Positions 16,739-24,870 are shown, counted from the stretch's first letter. The stretch is DNA of 27,556 nt from an uncultured Candidatus Melainabacteria bacterium (GCA_947525005.1 CANNUY010000019.1:1-27556), one strand, 5' to 3'. The notes: generated by a model from the sequence alone, not told the origin. Translations and numbers: made by a program.

Positions 16739-17359
16739 TTATAATATATTCATCTGAAGTGCAAGCAATGTTGCTTGAGTTCTACTTTTTACTTTTAATT
16801 TTTTAAAAATTGTATTCAAATGTGTTTTTACAGTAACATCTCTCACACATAATTCTTCTGCAATTTCTTGATTGTTTTTACCCTGTGAAACAAGTTTCAA
16901 TACTTCCCTTTCACGTTCTGTTAAAGGAGTGACATCTCTTGGTTCAATTTCAACACTTGGTTTTGGAGTTTTTTCTTCTTGCCATTTTATACGTCTTAAT
17001 ATAGCCTCAATTCGAGCTAATAAATTAGGTAAAACAAACGGTTTTACAATATAATCATCTGCACCATATTTTAAACCTGAAACAATCTTATGTTCTTCGC
17101 TTACTGCTGTAATCATTATAACTGGAAGATATTTAGTATCAGGATTAGAACGAATAGCTTTTAGAGTTTCCCAACCGTCCATTTGTGGCATCATAACATC
17201 TAGCAAAACTAAATCTATCTTATTATTTTCTTTCTCTAGTGACTTTAATGCATCAACTCCATTTGTTACAACTTCAACAGTATAGCCAAACATAGGTAAT
17301 GCTTCACTCAAGTATTTTGGATTATCGTCAACTATTAAAATTTTTGCAAAATCGTCCAT
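16739..17359 (-). CDS. Response regulator, receiver plus LuxR-type HTH
   Basis: The 206-residue protein has a receiver domain with acidic pair D11-D12, phospho-acceptor D54 in LVLLDVMMP, T84 and K106 (VKPF). A flexible linker (about 125-145) leads to a LuxR/GerE helix-turn-helix (about 146-206: LTEREREVLKLVSQGKNN, VTVKTHLNTIFKKL). All phosphorylation residues are intact, so it should be a phosphorylation-controlled transcription factor. The ATG has AGAGG 5 bases upstream, and only 15 bases separate it from the preceding regulator gene. No kinase is adjacent in this unit; the kinase encoded at 10616-11869 is one possible partner. Confidence 0.92.
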   Translation of the reverse strand: MDDFAKILIVDDNPKYLSEALPMFGYTVEVVTNGVDALKSLEKENNKIDLVLLDVMMPQMDGWETLKAIRSNPDTKYLPVIMITAVSEEHKIVSGLKYGADDYIVKPFVLPNLLARIEAILRRIKWQEEKTPKPSVEIEPRDVTPLTEREREVLKLVSQGKNNQEIAEELCVRDVTVKTHLNTIFKKLKVKSRTQATLLALQMNIL

Positions 17360-17374
17360 TCTATCCTCTTTTGT

Positions 17375-18034
17375 CTATACAATTCTTTCTTTTAAGGCTT
17401 TTATTGCCGCCTGTAACCTATCGTCTACCTCTAATTTTTGCAATATACTTGCAACGTGTACTTTTGTTGTATTTACACTCACAAAAAGATTTTTTGCTAT
17501 TTCAACATTACTATATCCTTCTGTTATAAGCTTTAATATCTGTTTTTCTCGAGCTGTAAGATTATAATCATGTACACACTCAGCATCAGGACCTGAGTTT
17601 GATGAATTAACAGCTCCAAGAACAATATCAGCAATCGCAGGGTCGAACCAGCTTGCGCCTTCTACTACAGAATTTAGAACCTCAATCAAACGTGGAAGCT
17701 TTATTTCTTTTGAACAATATGCGTTTGCTCCAGCCTTCAAGCTATTAAGTACATCATTTTTATCTTTATGAGAAGTCAAAACTACAAACTTTAATTCGTG
17801 ATTTAACTCTTTTAATGATTTTATTGCTGTTATACCATCAACTTCAGGAAGTCCTAAATCCATAATTACTATATCTATTGGATTGTTTTTTACTATTGAA
17901 TACGCATCTTCTGCTGAAACAGCTTCATATATATTTTTTATAAAATCAACATCTGCAAACGTAGTTTTTAAACCAAACCTAGTTAGTTCGTGGTCTTCGA
18001 CAATTAATAAATTATAAGTTTTTAATGATTCCAT
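17375..18034 (-). CDS. NarL-family response regulator
   Basis: The 219-residue protein has a receiver (IVEDHELTRFG at 11-21; phospho-acceptor D59 in IVIMDLGLP; VVLTS; KEIKLP) and a C-terminal LuxR/GerE helix-turn-helix (about 157-219: LTAREKQILKLITEGYSN, VNTTKVHVASILQKLEV). It resembles NarL-type regulators more than its downstream neighbour does, so the pair is probably not a recent tandem duplicate. A conventional ribosome site is weak (AAAGAAA). It lies 32 bases after the TPR gene and 15 before the next regulator, within the same minus-strand run. Confidence 0.92.
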   Translation of the reverse strand: MESLKTYNLLIVEDHELTRFGLKTTFADVDFIKNIYEAVSAEDAYSIVKNNPIDIVIMDLGLPEVDGITAIKSLKELNHELKFVVLTSHKDKNDVLNSLKAGANAYCSKEIKLPRLIEVLNSVVEGASWFDPAIADIVLGAVNSSNSGPDAECVHDYNLTAREKQILKLITEGYSNVEIAKNLFVSVNTTKVHVASILQKLEVDDRLQAAIKALKERIV

Positions 18035-18066
18035 AATTTTTCTTTTTTGTCCTGTCCTATTTTTAC

Positions 18067-19503
18067 TTAATTATTCAACTCGTTCAGTTTTTTCATCAAT
18101 AGACTTTGATAATAATAATATCTAAAATCATTTCCGTCAATATAATATGCGTTTTCTAAATATTTTTTAGCTTGCGTATAATTACCATTTTCTATCATTA
18201 TCCTTGATAAATCAATCCATGCATCACTAAAATTAGGATTTATTGCAACAGCTCGTTTTAAATATGCTAATTCATCTTTTGGATTTGATAAAGCAACCTG
18301 ATAATAAGCCTTATATGCTAATGAGTCCTTGCTTAAAATCTTTTTATACATATTATTTGAAGTTTTTGTATTATTTAATTTAGCATAAGTATCAGCAAGT
18401 TTTAATTTTACTTCTGTTGCTGAATTTTTACATTTTGTCGCCTGTTTATAATACTTTAAAGCTTGTTTGTACTTGTTTTCTTCAAATGCTATATCTCCTA
18501 ACGATAAAAGAGTATCCATATTTGAGAGGTTATAGTTATAAGCCTTTGTTGCCACTGCTTTTGCTTTTTCATATTCACCATTTTTTACATAAACTCTGCT
18601 CATAAGCGAATATAAAAGAGCATTCCTTGTATTATTTTTTGAGATTGCACTTTGTAAAATTCTTAAAGATTTGTTGTCTTCTCCCATCAAATAGTAATAA
18701 TAACCTAAATGATAGTCCTTCATAAAGGGTTTATTTTCTACTTTATATTTTATATATTGCTCATTAGCATCAATTTTTTTTCTTATTGGATAATATTTAA
18801 CTTTTTCTGATTTGGTATTTTTTACTATCTTTAAGGCTTTTTTATTTTTCTTTGAATTAGCAATAATCTTTGATTGAAGTATCTTATAATTTAGATTATT
18901 AGGATTTAAAGAAAGTGCTATTTGTATATGTTTTTTAGCGTTTTCAATATCGTTTAATTCCAAATATCCCATAGCGAGTACATAGTTTGCATAGTCATTT
19001 GTATCATCTAAAAATCTTGCTGATATATCTGCAACAGCTTCTGCTTTTCTATCATTGTGTTGAATATTTGAATATGCTTCTGCTAAGAATACAATGTCAT
19101 CTCTACTCATCTCTGCCTTTGGGAAAAATAATTTTCTTGTATTCTCAGAATCAAAAGAAACTATTTCTATATCAGAAATTTTACTAAAAGCAATATTTGC
19201 CAAGTCAAAAAAGCCTAAATCAACAGCCTTATCTGCAAGTATCATTAACTGATAATCTTTATTTTCATTATCATAGATTAACTTGTTAAGATCTTCATAA
19301 GCAGATGTTATATTCAAATTATTAAATTTTTCATCAACTTGACTCAAACTAGATTTAAACTCTTTTGTTTGATATTGAACCCTTCCATATTCTTTCTTAG
19401 TCACAGAAGCTACTTGCTTAACATCATCAGAAGCAAAACTAACACTAATTGTTAGAAATGAGATTACAAATAAAAATATTAAACTCTTAAATACCCTACT
19501 CAT
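18067..19503 (-). CDS. Exported TPR-repeat protein
   Basis: I place the start at ATG 19503, which overlaps the end of the upstream HD-GYP gene by 8 bases (ATGAGTAG). The product is then 478 residues with a proper signal peptide (MSRVFKSLIFLFVISFL..., cleavage likely after VSFA near residue 24). A longer frame exists upstream but would bury the signal peptide. The rest is helical tetratricopeptide-like repeats, clearest from about 275 to 470 (YYYLMGEDNKSLRIL; NGEYEKAKAVATKAY; ENKYKQALKYYKQAT; NGNYTQAKKYLENAYYI). It should act as a periplasmic protein-interaction scaffold; its partner is unknown. The missing lipobox argues against a lipoprotein. Confidence 0.85.
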   Translation of the reverse strand: MSRVFKSLIFLFVISFLTISVSFASDDVKQVASVTKKEYGRVQYQTKEFKSSLSQVDEKFNNLNITSAYEDLNKLIYDNENKDYQLMILADKAVDLGFFDLANIAFSKISDIEIVSFDSENTRKLFFPKAEMSRDDIVFLAEAYSNIQHNDRKAEAVADISARFLDDTNDYANYVLAMGYLELNDIENAKKHIQIALSLNPNNLNYKILQSKIIANSKKNKKALKIVKNTKSEKVKYYPIRKKIDANEQYIKYKVENKPFMKDYHLGYYYYLMGEDNKSLRILQSAISKNNTRNALLYSLMSRVYVKNGEYEKAKAVATKAYNYNLSNMDTLLSLGDIAFEENKYKQALKYYKQATKCKNSATEVKLKLADTYAKLNNTKTSNNMYKKILSKDSLAYKAYYQVALSNPKDELAYLKRAVAINPNFSDAWIDLSRIMIENGNYTQAKKYLENAYYIDGNDFRYYYYQSLLMKKLNELNN

Positions 19504-21154
19504 TAGTATCCACTCCGATATAGTATTTGTTAAACACTTCAACCAAATCCTTATACTCAGGGTTTTCAAAGTTATCATATAAAATTCTCAAATTATACTT
19601 TGCCAAAAAGTCATAGTCTGACTGATTAAATACACAATTATTTTCTGTCATAAAGACTTTAACTATTTCATTAAGTGGAATTGTCAAAAATTTATCAACA
19701 ATAGCTCCGTCAAAATGAGTTCCAGAATCATTAATAAGAATACTTATAACCTTTTGAATAGGCATTTTATCACGATAGTGACGTTTTGACGTAATAGCAT
19801 CAAACACATCAGCAACAGCTAAAATTCTTCCACCAAAAGGTATTTCTTCTCCTTTTAGATGTCTATAATATCCTGTTCCATTGTATTTTTCGTGATGAGA
19901 ACAAGCTATTTCTGTTATCAGCTTAAATTCATCTGACATGTGAATTTTTTCTAAGATGTTGTGAGTAATCTCAACATGTTCTTGAATATGTTTGTATTCT
20001 TCATCAGTCAACTTGCCTTCTTTTTGAAGAACAGAATCTCTAATACCAATTTTTCCAATATCATGAAGTGCTGCTGCTTTTTGGATAATTTCAAGGTCTT
20101 TACCCTTCATTTCAAACTGTTTAGCAATAAGCGTTGAGTACATTCTAACTCTTGTAGAATGACCAGCTGTAATTTTATCACGAGCATCGATAGAAGCTGC
20201 AAGAGTACTAATAAAGCTATCAAATACAACCTTTTGTTCTTCTAAAAGTTCTTGTTGCCTTGCAAACAGTTTTGCATTCTCTAATGAAATACCTGCACTA
20301 GAACCGATTGCAACAAGAATATCTTCATCTTCTTTTGTAAAATATCCACTCAACTTATTCAATATTTGGAACACACCAATTATTTTTTGTTCAATATTTC
20401 TAATCGGCATACATAAAATAGTTTTTGTTCTATATCCTGTTTTTGAATCAATCTCTTTATTAAATCGTTCATCAGAATAAGCATCTTTAATATTTATAGT
20501 TTCACCCGTTCTAAAAACGTGTCCTGCAAGACCTTGAGAAGCATTAAACCTAAGTTCATGACTACCTAATCCAAGTGCTACCTTTGACCATAACTCATCA
20601 GTTTTGCTATCATATAAAAACACTGTACACCTGTCTGCCTGAACTGCATCTCTTGCTTCTTCGGCTATTGTGAATAAAAGCTTATTGATATCTTTTTCAG
20701 CAGCAACTGCTTGACCGATTTTTACGAGTGCAGATAATGGATCATTGTTTCTTGATGCAATATAAAGATTTCCATTCTTTAAACCTTTTATACAATCTTC
20801 TAAACTTTCTAAATAATCCTTTAATCCGTTTTTATCTGCAATTTCAACAGCTTTGTTATAATATAATAAATATACATGACCATTTTTTTCACAGAAATTT
20901 ATATATCCAACCACCATATTGTACAAGATAAGGTTCTCTGGAGTTGAATTATTTGATTTAATTATTTCAACATCTTTCAAATAATTTAAAGCAGTTTGAA
21001 AATCACCTGCAATATATCTTCTTAACGCATTCAAACAGTTTATGCAACAAACACTATAATTTCCATTTTTTATAACATCTGCATATTCTTCATCTGATTT
21101 TAACATTGAATTAAATAGTGATAAAACTGAGTCTTTATCTTGTAAATTAATCAT
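19496..21154 (-). CDS. GAF and HD-GYP domain protein (probable cyclic-di-GMP phosphodiesterase)
   Basis: The 552-residue protein has an N-terminal helical, TPR-like region (about 1-130), a GAF sensor domain (about 140-300: CTVFLYDSKTDELWSKVA; GLAGHVFRTGE; ILCMPIRN), a short coiled-coil and an HD-GYP domain (about 310-500). Metal-binding residues are intact: GHS (331-333), HDIGKIG (364-370), HHE (420-422) and VADVFDA. The signature GYP reads GYY (428-430) within NGTGYY, a change that may affect activity or specificity. There is no membrane segment. It heads a seven-gene unit and has a predicted promoter upstream. HD-GYP domains usually hydrolyse cyclic-di-GMP to lower its level; activity here is inferred. 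Confidence 0.9.
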   Translation of the reverse strand: MINLQDKDSVLSLFNSMLKSDEEYADVIKNGNYSVCCINCLNALRRYIAGDFQTALNYLKDVEIIKSNNSTPENLILYNMVVGYINFCEKNGHVYLLYYNKAVEIADKNGLKDYLESLEDCIKGLKNGNLYIASRNNDPLSALVKIGQAVAAEKDINKLLFTIAEEARDAVQADRCTVFLYDSKTDELWSKVALGLGSHELRFNASQGLAGHVFRTGETINIKDAYSDERFNKEIDSKTGYRTKTILCMPIRNIEQKIIGVFQILNKLSGYFTKEDEDILVAIGSSAGISLENAKLFARQQELLEEQKVVFDSFISTLAASIDARDKITAGHSTRVRMYSTLIAKQFEMKGKDLEIIQKAAALHDIGKIGIRDSVLQKEGKLTDEEYKHIQEHVEITHNILEKIHMSDEFKLITEIACSHHEKYNGTGYYRHLKGEEIPFGGRILAVADVFDAITSKRHYRDKMPIQKVISILINDSGTHFDGAIVDKFLTIPLNEIVKVFMTENNCVFNQSDYDFLAKYNLRILYDNFENPEYKDLVEVFNKYYIGVDTNE

Positions 21155-21192
21155 AGTAAGTCCTTAAATAAAAATATGAAATTTCATGTATA

Positions 21193-21221
21193 ATGATACT
21201 CTATATTTTTGAAATAATCAA
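21193..21221 (-). promoter_or_regulatory. Predicted promoter of the seven-gene signalling unit
   Basis: On the minus strand TTGATT (21221-21216) precedes TATCAT (21198-21193) by 17 bases, about 39 bases before the HD-GYP start. No comparable promoter or terminator is evident in the short gaps down to queE. Confidence 0.45.
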
Positions 21222-21247
21222 TATTTTTTACACGATTTTATCCTATT

Positions 21248-21844
21248 TTAAATACTATTAATCACGTCTGTACCACAGAAATTTGAAATAACTTCAAAAT
21301 TACCTTTTGCATATTCTCTAGCAACTAAAGCCCCGACAATAGCTTCTAATGCACCAGCTGGCATCATATTTGTCGGGATATCAGAAAACCCAAACTCTGT
21401 ACGCAATATATTCTGTAAAAATTTACAATCAGCTGGTGAACGCTGTTTAAAATTTGAATATAAGTTTAATTTTAGTCTTGATAAATATAAATCAAACCTT
21501 TTCACATCTATACCATTAGAAGTCAAGTTTCTAATACAATCACAACCTCTTGTTGAATATCTATCTAGCCAATCATCAACATTTACAAAATTTTTATTCG
21601 CTTGTACAAATTGATATGGTTTTGATAAAATTCTCCATTTACCAGTCATAAGCATATTATTCCAAGGTAGAGATATACAAACTTTTGAGTTTTTTAAAGA
21701 AGAAAAGTTGTCAAAAAAGAATTGAACATCATTCATTGAAAATAATTTATCTACCAAAATTAGAGTATTATTTTCATCAAGTACAACCACTCCTGTTTCT
21801 ATTGTTGATGCCGGCGAAAGCGACATTCCTATATAATATTCCAT
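21248..21844 (-). CDS. Putative DUF429-like / RNase H-fold protein
   Basis: The 198-residue protein starts EYYIGMSLSPASTIETGVVVL. That resembles the first strand pair of RNase H-fold proteins (G-(M/D)-x-L-S-P...). It continues with KVCISLPWN in the position of the usual second catalytic strand, and ends with PADCKFLQ and an alpha-helix MPAGALEAIVGALVAREYA. This order of elements recalls DUF429 predicted nucleases, but the acidic catalytic residues are not convincing: the first Asp is missing (GMSLS). I therefore rate the family assignment as tentative. It is a single gene with its own promoter, divergent from the HNH-like gene. Confidence 0.5.
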   Translation of the reverse strand: MEYYIGMSLSPASTIETGVVVLDENNTLILVDKLFSMNDVQFFFDNFSSLKNSKVCISLPWNNMLMTGKWRILSKPYQFVQANKNFVNVDDWLDRYSTRGCDCIRNLTSNGIDVKRFDLYLSRLKLNLYSNFKQRSPADCKFLQNILRTEFGFSDIPTNMMPAGALEAIVGALVAREYAKGNFEVISNFCGTDVINSI

Positions 21845-21883
21845 AAAAAATACCTATTATGATTTTATTTTTCGATATTTTTC

Positions 21884-21913
21884 ATTATACACTATAATAC
21901 GATTTCTTTACAA
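21884..21913 (-). promoter_or_regulatory. Predicted promoter of the DUF429-like gene
   Basis: A perfect TATAAT (21889-21884, minus strand) lies 18 bases after TTGTAA (21913-21908), and the start codon is 40 bases further on. The -35 box falls inside the tandem element at 21907-21925. Confidence 0.45.
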
Positions 21914-21925
21914 ATTAGTTACAAA
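21907..21925 (+). promoter_or_regulatory. Tandem (G/T)TTACAAA element in the divergent promoter region
   Basis: TTTACAAA (21907-21914) and GTTACAAA (21918-21925) form a direct repeat with an 11-base period; extended, TTACAAATTAG and TTACAAACTAG match in 10 of 11. Both halves fit the half-site (G/T)TTACA(A/T)(A/T) of the cyanobacterial HLR1 element bound by RpaB, but with a 3-base spacer where HLR1 has 2. The element covers the -35 box of the minus-strand promoter and lies about 50 bases before the plus-strand gene. Confidence 0.4.
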
Positions 21926-21974
21926 CTAGCAAAAACATGGGAAAAATAGTTTTAATATAAGTAAGGATAACTAT

Positions 21975-23153
21975 ATGCATCTATTCTTAAATCGTATATT
22001 TCAACCAAATGTTTCTGCTCCGACCATTCGGCAAACGGACAACACTAACTATGCGACAAACTACAAAGGTTTAACAGCAGATACTTTTGTCAAATCAACA
22101 GAACCTGCTTTCAAGAGCAAAGGTGGGTCAAAGACAAAAGCTGGCGATAAATTAAAAGATTTAGATAACATCACTTGTCCATATAGTGGTGTTAAGATGC
22201 TTTCTCATAGAAAAATGAGCCAGATAGAATTCCGATTAAATAAATGTGACAACCTTTCTAGTGGTATTACAGAATTACAGCCATACAGAAGATGTATGCA
22301 AAACCTAGAAAGTGATGTTTTTTCAACCCTAAAGGCTTATGAGAAAAAACACCCTTCTGCAACTGCAGACAAAGCACTTCAAGAACTTTATCCTGATTGC
22401 TTAACAAAACTTCGATTAGAAGAATTCAAGGTACTAGATAACATTGATTCATTATCAGATAAATTAGAACCAACAAAAGCTTTTAACATAAGAAAAGTCA
22501 CAACAAACGCAAGAAAACAAATTCTTGATAACCAAGATGGTCAAATATTTAAACGTAAGGATTTGTTAACCGAAATTTTGAACGTAACAAAAAATTCAAA
22601 AGATAAAGAAGTAGTTGATGAAATGTGGGAAACTGCAAACAAACTTCCGAAATCAGCAACAAACTTTAATGCGTTTGTTATAAAATATGCAGGAAGATCT
22701 CAAAATGAAATTCTAGCAAGATTATTAAGACCATCTGTTGCATCTATCGAACATATTACTCCAAAATCTATAAAACCTGATCATACCCTTGCAAACTTTA
22801 TGTTAGCATCAAGAGATTGGAACTCAGATAGAGGTAATATATCGCTTCCTGATTACATCAAAAAGCACCCAAATATTCCAGTTAACTGTCAACATTATAC
22901 AAATGACATTATAAGAGAAGTCAAAAAAGGACATCTTCAAAACGCTAACTGGTATCCTTACATGATTAAGGAAAAACTATATAATGAATCAGAAGGTATT
23001 GTTGATATAAACTTAGATAAATACAACATATCTGAAGAAGAAGCTATGCAAGATGCACCATTGGACATCGTTGAAAAATATAACGAAATAAAAGAAGCTA
23101 ATAAATCAATCCAATCAAAAGCATTTGTTGATAAAGAACCAACAATGACGTAG
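21975..23153 (+). CDS. HNH-nuclease-like protein with YKG leader
   Basis: The ATG at 21975 has AAGGA 7 bases upstream. The 392-residue product opens with a polar leader and TNYKGLTADTF (29-37), matching the TNFKGLADIPG leader of the protein at 8326. A central charged helical region follows. Residues 253-290 resemble an HNH core: IEHITPKS (E259-H260), then NFMLASRDWNSDRGN with N274, N283 and RGN. An early CPYSG (68-72) may be half of a zinc knuckle; the second cysteine pair expected in many HNH proteins is not obvious. Nuclease activity is therefore possible but unproven. The C-terminus is acidic and unordered. It is a stand-alone gene ended by a strong terminator; no toxin-antitoxin or phage neighbours are seen. 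Confidence 0.75.
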   Translation: MHLFLNRIFQPNVSAPTIRQTDNTNYATNYKGLTADTFVKSTEPAFKSKGGSKTKAGDKLKDLDNITCPYSGVKMLSHRKMSQIEFRLNKCDNLSSGITELQPYRRCMQNLESDVFSTLKAYEKKHPSATADKALQELYPDCLTKLRLEEFKVLDNIDSLSDKLEPTKAFNIRKVTTNARKQILDNQDGQIFKRKDLLTEILNVTKNSKDKEVVDEMWETANKLPKSATNFNAFVIKYAGRSQNEILARLLRPSVASIEHITPKSIKPDHTLANFMLASRDWNSDRGNISLPDYIKKHPNIPVNCQHYTNDIIREVKKGHLQNANWYPYMIKEKLYNESEGIVDINLDKYNISEEEAMQDAPLDIVEKYNEIKEANKSIQSKAFVDKEPTMT

Positions 23154-23213
23154 TCATAGGTTTTAGGTTTTTAATAGTTAGAACTATAGAAAAATGTTGA
23201 ATATTATTTTATA

Positions 23214-23243
23214 AAAACGGCTTTGTATAAACAAAGCCGTTTT
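23214..23243. terminator. Bidirectional terminator
   Basis: A perfect 13-bp stem, AAAACGGCTTTGT (23214-23226) with ACAAAGCCGTTTT (23231-23243), has an ATAA loop. It is A-rich on one side and T-rich on the other, so it can stop both the plus-strand HNH-like gene (ends 23153) and the minus-strand transketolase gene (ends 23273). Confidence 0.9.
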
Positions 23244-23272
23244 AACATAATTATCAAAATACTTATAAAAAC

Positions 23273-24106
23273 TTATTTTGCGCCCAATTCTTCTAACGCT
23301 TGTTCTAATTGTTCATCATTAGGAGCTTTACCATGCCAGCCTGCGTTGTTTTCCATAAATGAAACACCTTTACCCTTCACTGTATGAGCAATTATTGCAA
23401 ACGGTTTATCAGAAGTTTTAGATTGTTCTAACGCATCTAAGATTTGGTTCATATCATGACCATCAATTTCTACAACATTCCAACCAAAAGCTTTGATTTT
23501 ATCTGCTAATGGATTAAGTGACATAACATTTTCTGTTTCACCATCAATTTGTAAACCATTTCTATCAATAATTGCAACCAAATTATTAAGATGTCTATGA
23601 GGAGCTTGCATAAATGCTTCCCAAACAGAACCTTCTTGAAGTTCACCATCACCCATATAAACAACAACTCTTGAAGGTTTTTTATCAAGTTTAAGTCCCA
23701 TAGCCATACCACAACCAACTGACAATCCTTGACCTAAAGAACCTGATGAAACTTCAATTCCATTAAGAGCTCTACAACAAGGGTGACCTTGTAATCTTGA
23801 TCCGTATTTTCTAAAAGTTAATAATTCTTCTTCTGGGAAAAATCCACGTTGAGCTAACACAGAATATAACAATGCACTAGCATGTCCTTTTGATAAAATA
23901 AATCTATCTCTATTTTCAAATTCAGGTGATTTATCCCATTCTGTAGGCACATTTAAAAATTTGTTATATAAAACATTAAGAATTTCTACACCTGAAAACG
24001 CACCACCAATGTGACCTGATGAAGCATTATGAACCATTTTTACAATGTTCACACGAGTATTTTTACAAATTTCTTTTAATCTGTTTAGTTCGTTGTTATC
24101 AAGCAT
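23273..24106 (-). CDS. Transketolase, N-terminal (thiamine-diphosphate) subunit
   Basis: At 277 residues this covers only the N-terminal half of transketolase. It has SSGHIGGAFSGVEIL (29-43), LSKGHASALLY (71-81), the gate GSLGQGLSVGCGMA (122-135), and the diphosphate/Mg motif MGDGELQEGSVWEA (151-164) with N183 (IIDRNGLQIDG). Split transketolases pair this subunit with a separate C-terminal pyrimidine-binding subunit and transfer two-carbon units in the pentose phosphate pathway. The partner is not adjacent here, since the next gene on this strand upstream is a glycosyltransferase. The start is 1 base after the wecG-type stop, so the two form an operon. Related split enzymes in secondary metabolism are possible alternatives. 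Confidence 0.9.
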   Translation of the reverse strand: MLDNNELNRLKEICKNTRVNIVKMVHNASSGHIGGAFSGVEILNVLYNKFLNVPTEWDKSPEFENRDRFILSKGHASALLYSVLAQRGFFPEEELLTFRKYGSRLQGHPCCRALNGIEVSSGSLGQGLSVGCGMAMGLKLDKKPSRVVVYMGDGELQEGSVWEAFMQAPHRHLNNLVAIIDRNGLQIDGETENVMSLNPLADKIKAFGWNVVEIDGHDMNQILDALEQSKTSDKPFAIIAHTVKGKGVSFMENNAGWHGKAPNDEQLEQALEELGAK

Positions 24107-24107
24107 A

Positions 24108-24830
24108 TTAAACTCCTAACTTTTCTCTTAAAACTCTTAACACAAATAAAGGTAGCGTAGGGAATATTCTTTTAAATCTTTCTGGCTGTTTAACTGTTCT
24201 ATAAAGCCATTCTATACCGAGTTTTTGATATATCTCAGGAGCTCTTTCAACAGTGCCTGACCAAACATCAAAGCTTCCACCTACTCCAACCATTAAACCA
24301 TAATTTAATACATTTCTTGCTTTTGCAATAAATTTTTCTTGTTTTGGAGAACCTAAAGCCACCAATATCAAACGAGGATTTGCATTTTTAAGTTCTTCTA
24401 AAACCCTATCGTCATCTTTGAAATAACCATCTTGAATATAAACAATATTCAATCCTTCGACTTCTTTTTCAAGGTTTTCTTTCGCTAATTGAATAACTTC
24501 AGGTTTAGCGCCAATTAAAGCTACTGATAAACCATTCTCTGCTGACTTATCAATCATTTTCCTAGCAAAATCAATACCTGCTATTTTTTCTACATTATTA
24601 CCAAGAATTTTTAGCCCTATTTTTACTCCAACTCCATCAGGAATAATCATCTCTGCAGAATTGAGAATATTAGAAAATTCTTTATCAACCTTTGCACAAT
24701 CAAACATTTCAGGGTTTATTGTAACCACTTGTGATACTTTATCAGTTTTTTCTAATTCTAGTGCGTGTTCAATCGCACCGTCAAAAGAAAATGTATCTAT
24801 ACCGTATCCTAATAAATTTACTCGTTCCAT
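24108..24830 (-). CDS. WecG/TagA/CpsF family glycosyltransferase
   Basis: Members transfer N-acetylmannosamine(-uronic acid) or similar sugars to undecaprenyl-linked intermediates of surface polysaccharides. The 240-residue protein shows TINPEM (37-42), PDGVGV (64-69, with the conserved Asp65), LIGAKPEV (105-112), the nucleotide-sugar motifs LVALGSPKQE (156-165) and GVGGSFDVWSG (182-192), RAPE (196-199) and EWLYR (207-211), with a basic C-terminal appendage for membrane association. Length and motifs are standard. There is no ribosome site, and the ATG sits just where transcription should start from the upstream TATAAT, so the message may be leaderless. It is first in a two-gene unit with transketolase; the exact sugar cannot be told. 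Confidence 0.92.
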   Translation of the reverse strand: MERVNLLGYGIDTFSFDGAIEHALELEKTDKVSQVVTINPEMFDCAKVDKEFSNILNSAEMIIPDGVGVKIGLKILGNNVEKIAGIDFARKMIDKSAENGLSVALIGAKPEVIQLAKENLEKEVEGLNIVYIQDGYFKDDDRVLEELKNANPRLILVALGSPKQEKFIAKARNVLNYGLMVGVGGSFDVWSGTVERAPEIYQKLGIEWLYRTVKQPERFKRIFPTLPLFVLRVLREKLGV

Positions 24831-24836
24831 AAAAGT

Positions 24837-24865
24837 ATTATACTTTAAAAAATGGATATTGTACA
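24837..24865 (-). promoter_or_regulatory. Predicted leaderless promoter of the wecG-type gene
   Basis: On the minus strand TGTACA (24865-24860) precedes a perfect TATAAT (24842-24837) by 17 bases. Only six bases separate the -10 box from the ATG at 24830. The -10 box is the centre of the 15-base palindrome AAAGTAT-T-ATACTTT (24832-24846), a possible operator. Confidence 0.5.
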
Positions 24866-24870
24866 GATTA

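Noticed and set aside
19504..19578. N-terminal extension of the TPR protein.
   Set aside because: It lies wholly inside the HD-GYP gene and would place the signal peptide internally.
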